5,476 nucleotides of DNA, taken from Chthonomonadaceae bacterium. GTDB taxonomy: Bacteria; Armatimonadota; Chthonomonadetes; Chthonomonadales; Chthonomonadaceae. A model generated the notes under the pieces. The model was given only the letters and a program-made list of their open reading frames with translations. It had not been told where the DNA came from and ran no database searches. Where the stretch lies: NCBI GenBank assembly GCA_025355115.1, contig JANXLO010000443.1, forward strand, positions 1 to 5,476, written 5' to 3'. The translations under genes and the position numbers were made by a program. Shown here in pieces: positions 4,951-5,476 of this stretch. How positions within the stretch are numbered: the first letter of the stretch is position 1; each line of letters starts with the position of its first letter.

Positions 4951-5476
4951 CTATGAATTCGACAGAAGATCAGGCTCCAGCATGACAACTTTGCGGAATG
5001 GATCAATTGTGACACGATAGTGTTGAAAAAATGGATGACCTAATAAACAGTCAACTCCTCCCGCTCGATTCACGACATAGAAATCTTGGTTGTTCATTGA
5101 GACGTTTCCAATTAAACAACGAGCCTTTCGGATTGCAGGTGGGTGATCAATAATTCCATTGTGCAGTGTCCACGATTGAGCTTCGTTCGGAACGTAGGAA
5201 AGATGGTCTATGGCAAAACGTTGCGAGACGCAGAAGACCGAGCTGCCAGTATCCAGTAAAAATCGCGCATTATGCCCATTGATAGTGCCGGTAAGAATAA
5301 CACGCCTGGTATCGTCAGGGGAGTAGTGCAAAAGGATGGAAGAGACAGGTCGCTTTTGCTTAGTGACATCATACTCTCGATTGTGCAAAATCAAAACATT
5401 GTTGGCGTAATCAATGGTCATTATCGAAGGAGAAAAAGCGTATAAGCCTATCGTGGGGACAATAAGATCGTCCTGG
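4951..5476 (-). CDS. Retropepsin-like aspartic protease, tandem-domain, 5' end outside the window
   Basis: The reading frame stays open from the TAG at 4951-4953 to the last base of the window, so the gene begins beyond 5476. The ATG at 5419-5421 is not a credible start: it has no Shine-Dalgarno site on its strand and falls inside a conserved strand pattern. The 174 visible residues hold a complete retropepsin-like domain. Its catalytic LLDTGSS has the DTG at 5245-5253, and the later hydrophobic-hydrophobic-Gly motif is CLLGHPFF (Gly at 5038-5040), followed by VTIDPFRKVVML. Before this domain, PTIGLYAFSPSI then MTIDYANNVLIL repeats the same end pattern, so an earlier, probably also DTG-bearing, domain should lie upstream. 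Such paired domains occur in bacterial 'aspartyl protease family' proteins, usually exported. Location cannot be judged without the N-terminus. G+C is about 45% by hand count, well below its neighbours, suggesting separate acquisition. The family is well supported; activity is inferred. Confidence 0.85.
   Translation of the reverse strand, partial: QDDLIVPTIGLYAFSPSIMTIDYANNVLILHNREYDVTKQKRPVSSILLHYSPDDTRRVILTGTINGHNARFLLDTGSSVFCVSQRFAIDHLSYVPNEAQSWTLHNGIIDHPPAIRKARCLIGNVSMNNQDFYVVNRAGGVDCLLGHPFFQHYRVTIDPFRKVVMLEPDLLSNS

Overview
The window looks like a chromosomal stretch from a GC-rich Gram-negative bacterium. It has three plus-strand genes in well-separated transcription units and one compositionally different minus-strand gene at the right edge. 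The best guess for the lineage is Acidobacteriota (Bryobacterales/Solibacter-like), with Planctomycetota or Verrucomicrobiota as alternatives. This rests on the secreted ankyrin protein with a CxxCH motif and squalene-cyclase-like repeats, and on the secreted Asp-box sialidase-like protein, both of which are common in those groups. No 16S, tRNA or marker gene is present, so the assignment is an inference.

Layout. 1-132: leader region dominated by a long imperfect hairpin (46-100) and a competing shorter pairing (25-31 with 45-51). 133-1098 (+): cytosolic aldo/keto reductase of the Kv-beta-like group with an intact catalytic tetrad. 1122-1158: textbook intrinsic terminator with a perfect 13-bp stem and seven Ts. 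1159-1384: gene-free leader rich in small inverted repeats, including a perfect 14-bp palindrome. 1385-3340 (+): exported 651-residue protein made of a signal peptide, eight ankyrin repeats, a CxxCH motif and a terpenoid-cyclase-like repeat domain. 3341-3564: gene-free spacer with two hairpins. 3565-4779 (+): exported Asp-box beta-propeller of the sialidase type. 4780-4950: short convergent spacer. 4951-5476 (-): aspartic-protease-like protein whose 5' end lies outside the window. Its frame stays open to the last base, and the visible part holds one complete retropepsin-like domain preceded by what looks like the tail of another.

How the genes relate. Nothing shows that the four genes form one pathway. 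The strong terminator isolates the reductase, and the two exported proteins are separated by 224 bp. The ankyrin protein and the sialidase-like protein share a predicted destination (periplasm or cell exterior) and could both act on envelope or extracellular material, but that is only inference from signal peptides. The right-hand gene is about 45% G+C by hand count (4981-5460), against 68% in a sample line of the ankyrin gene, so it may have been acquired separately.

The most notable items are the three-module architecture of the ankyrin/CxxCH/cyclase-like protein, the unusual structured leader in front of the reductase, the palindrome-rich leader of the ankyrin gene, and the tandem aspartic-protease-like protein running off the edge. 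No CRISPR array, insertion sequence, phage gene or RNA gene was recognised.
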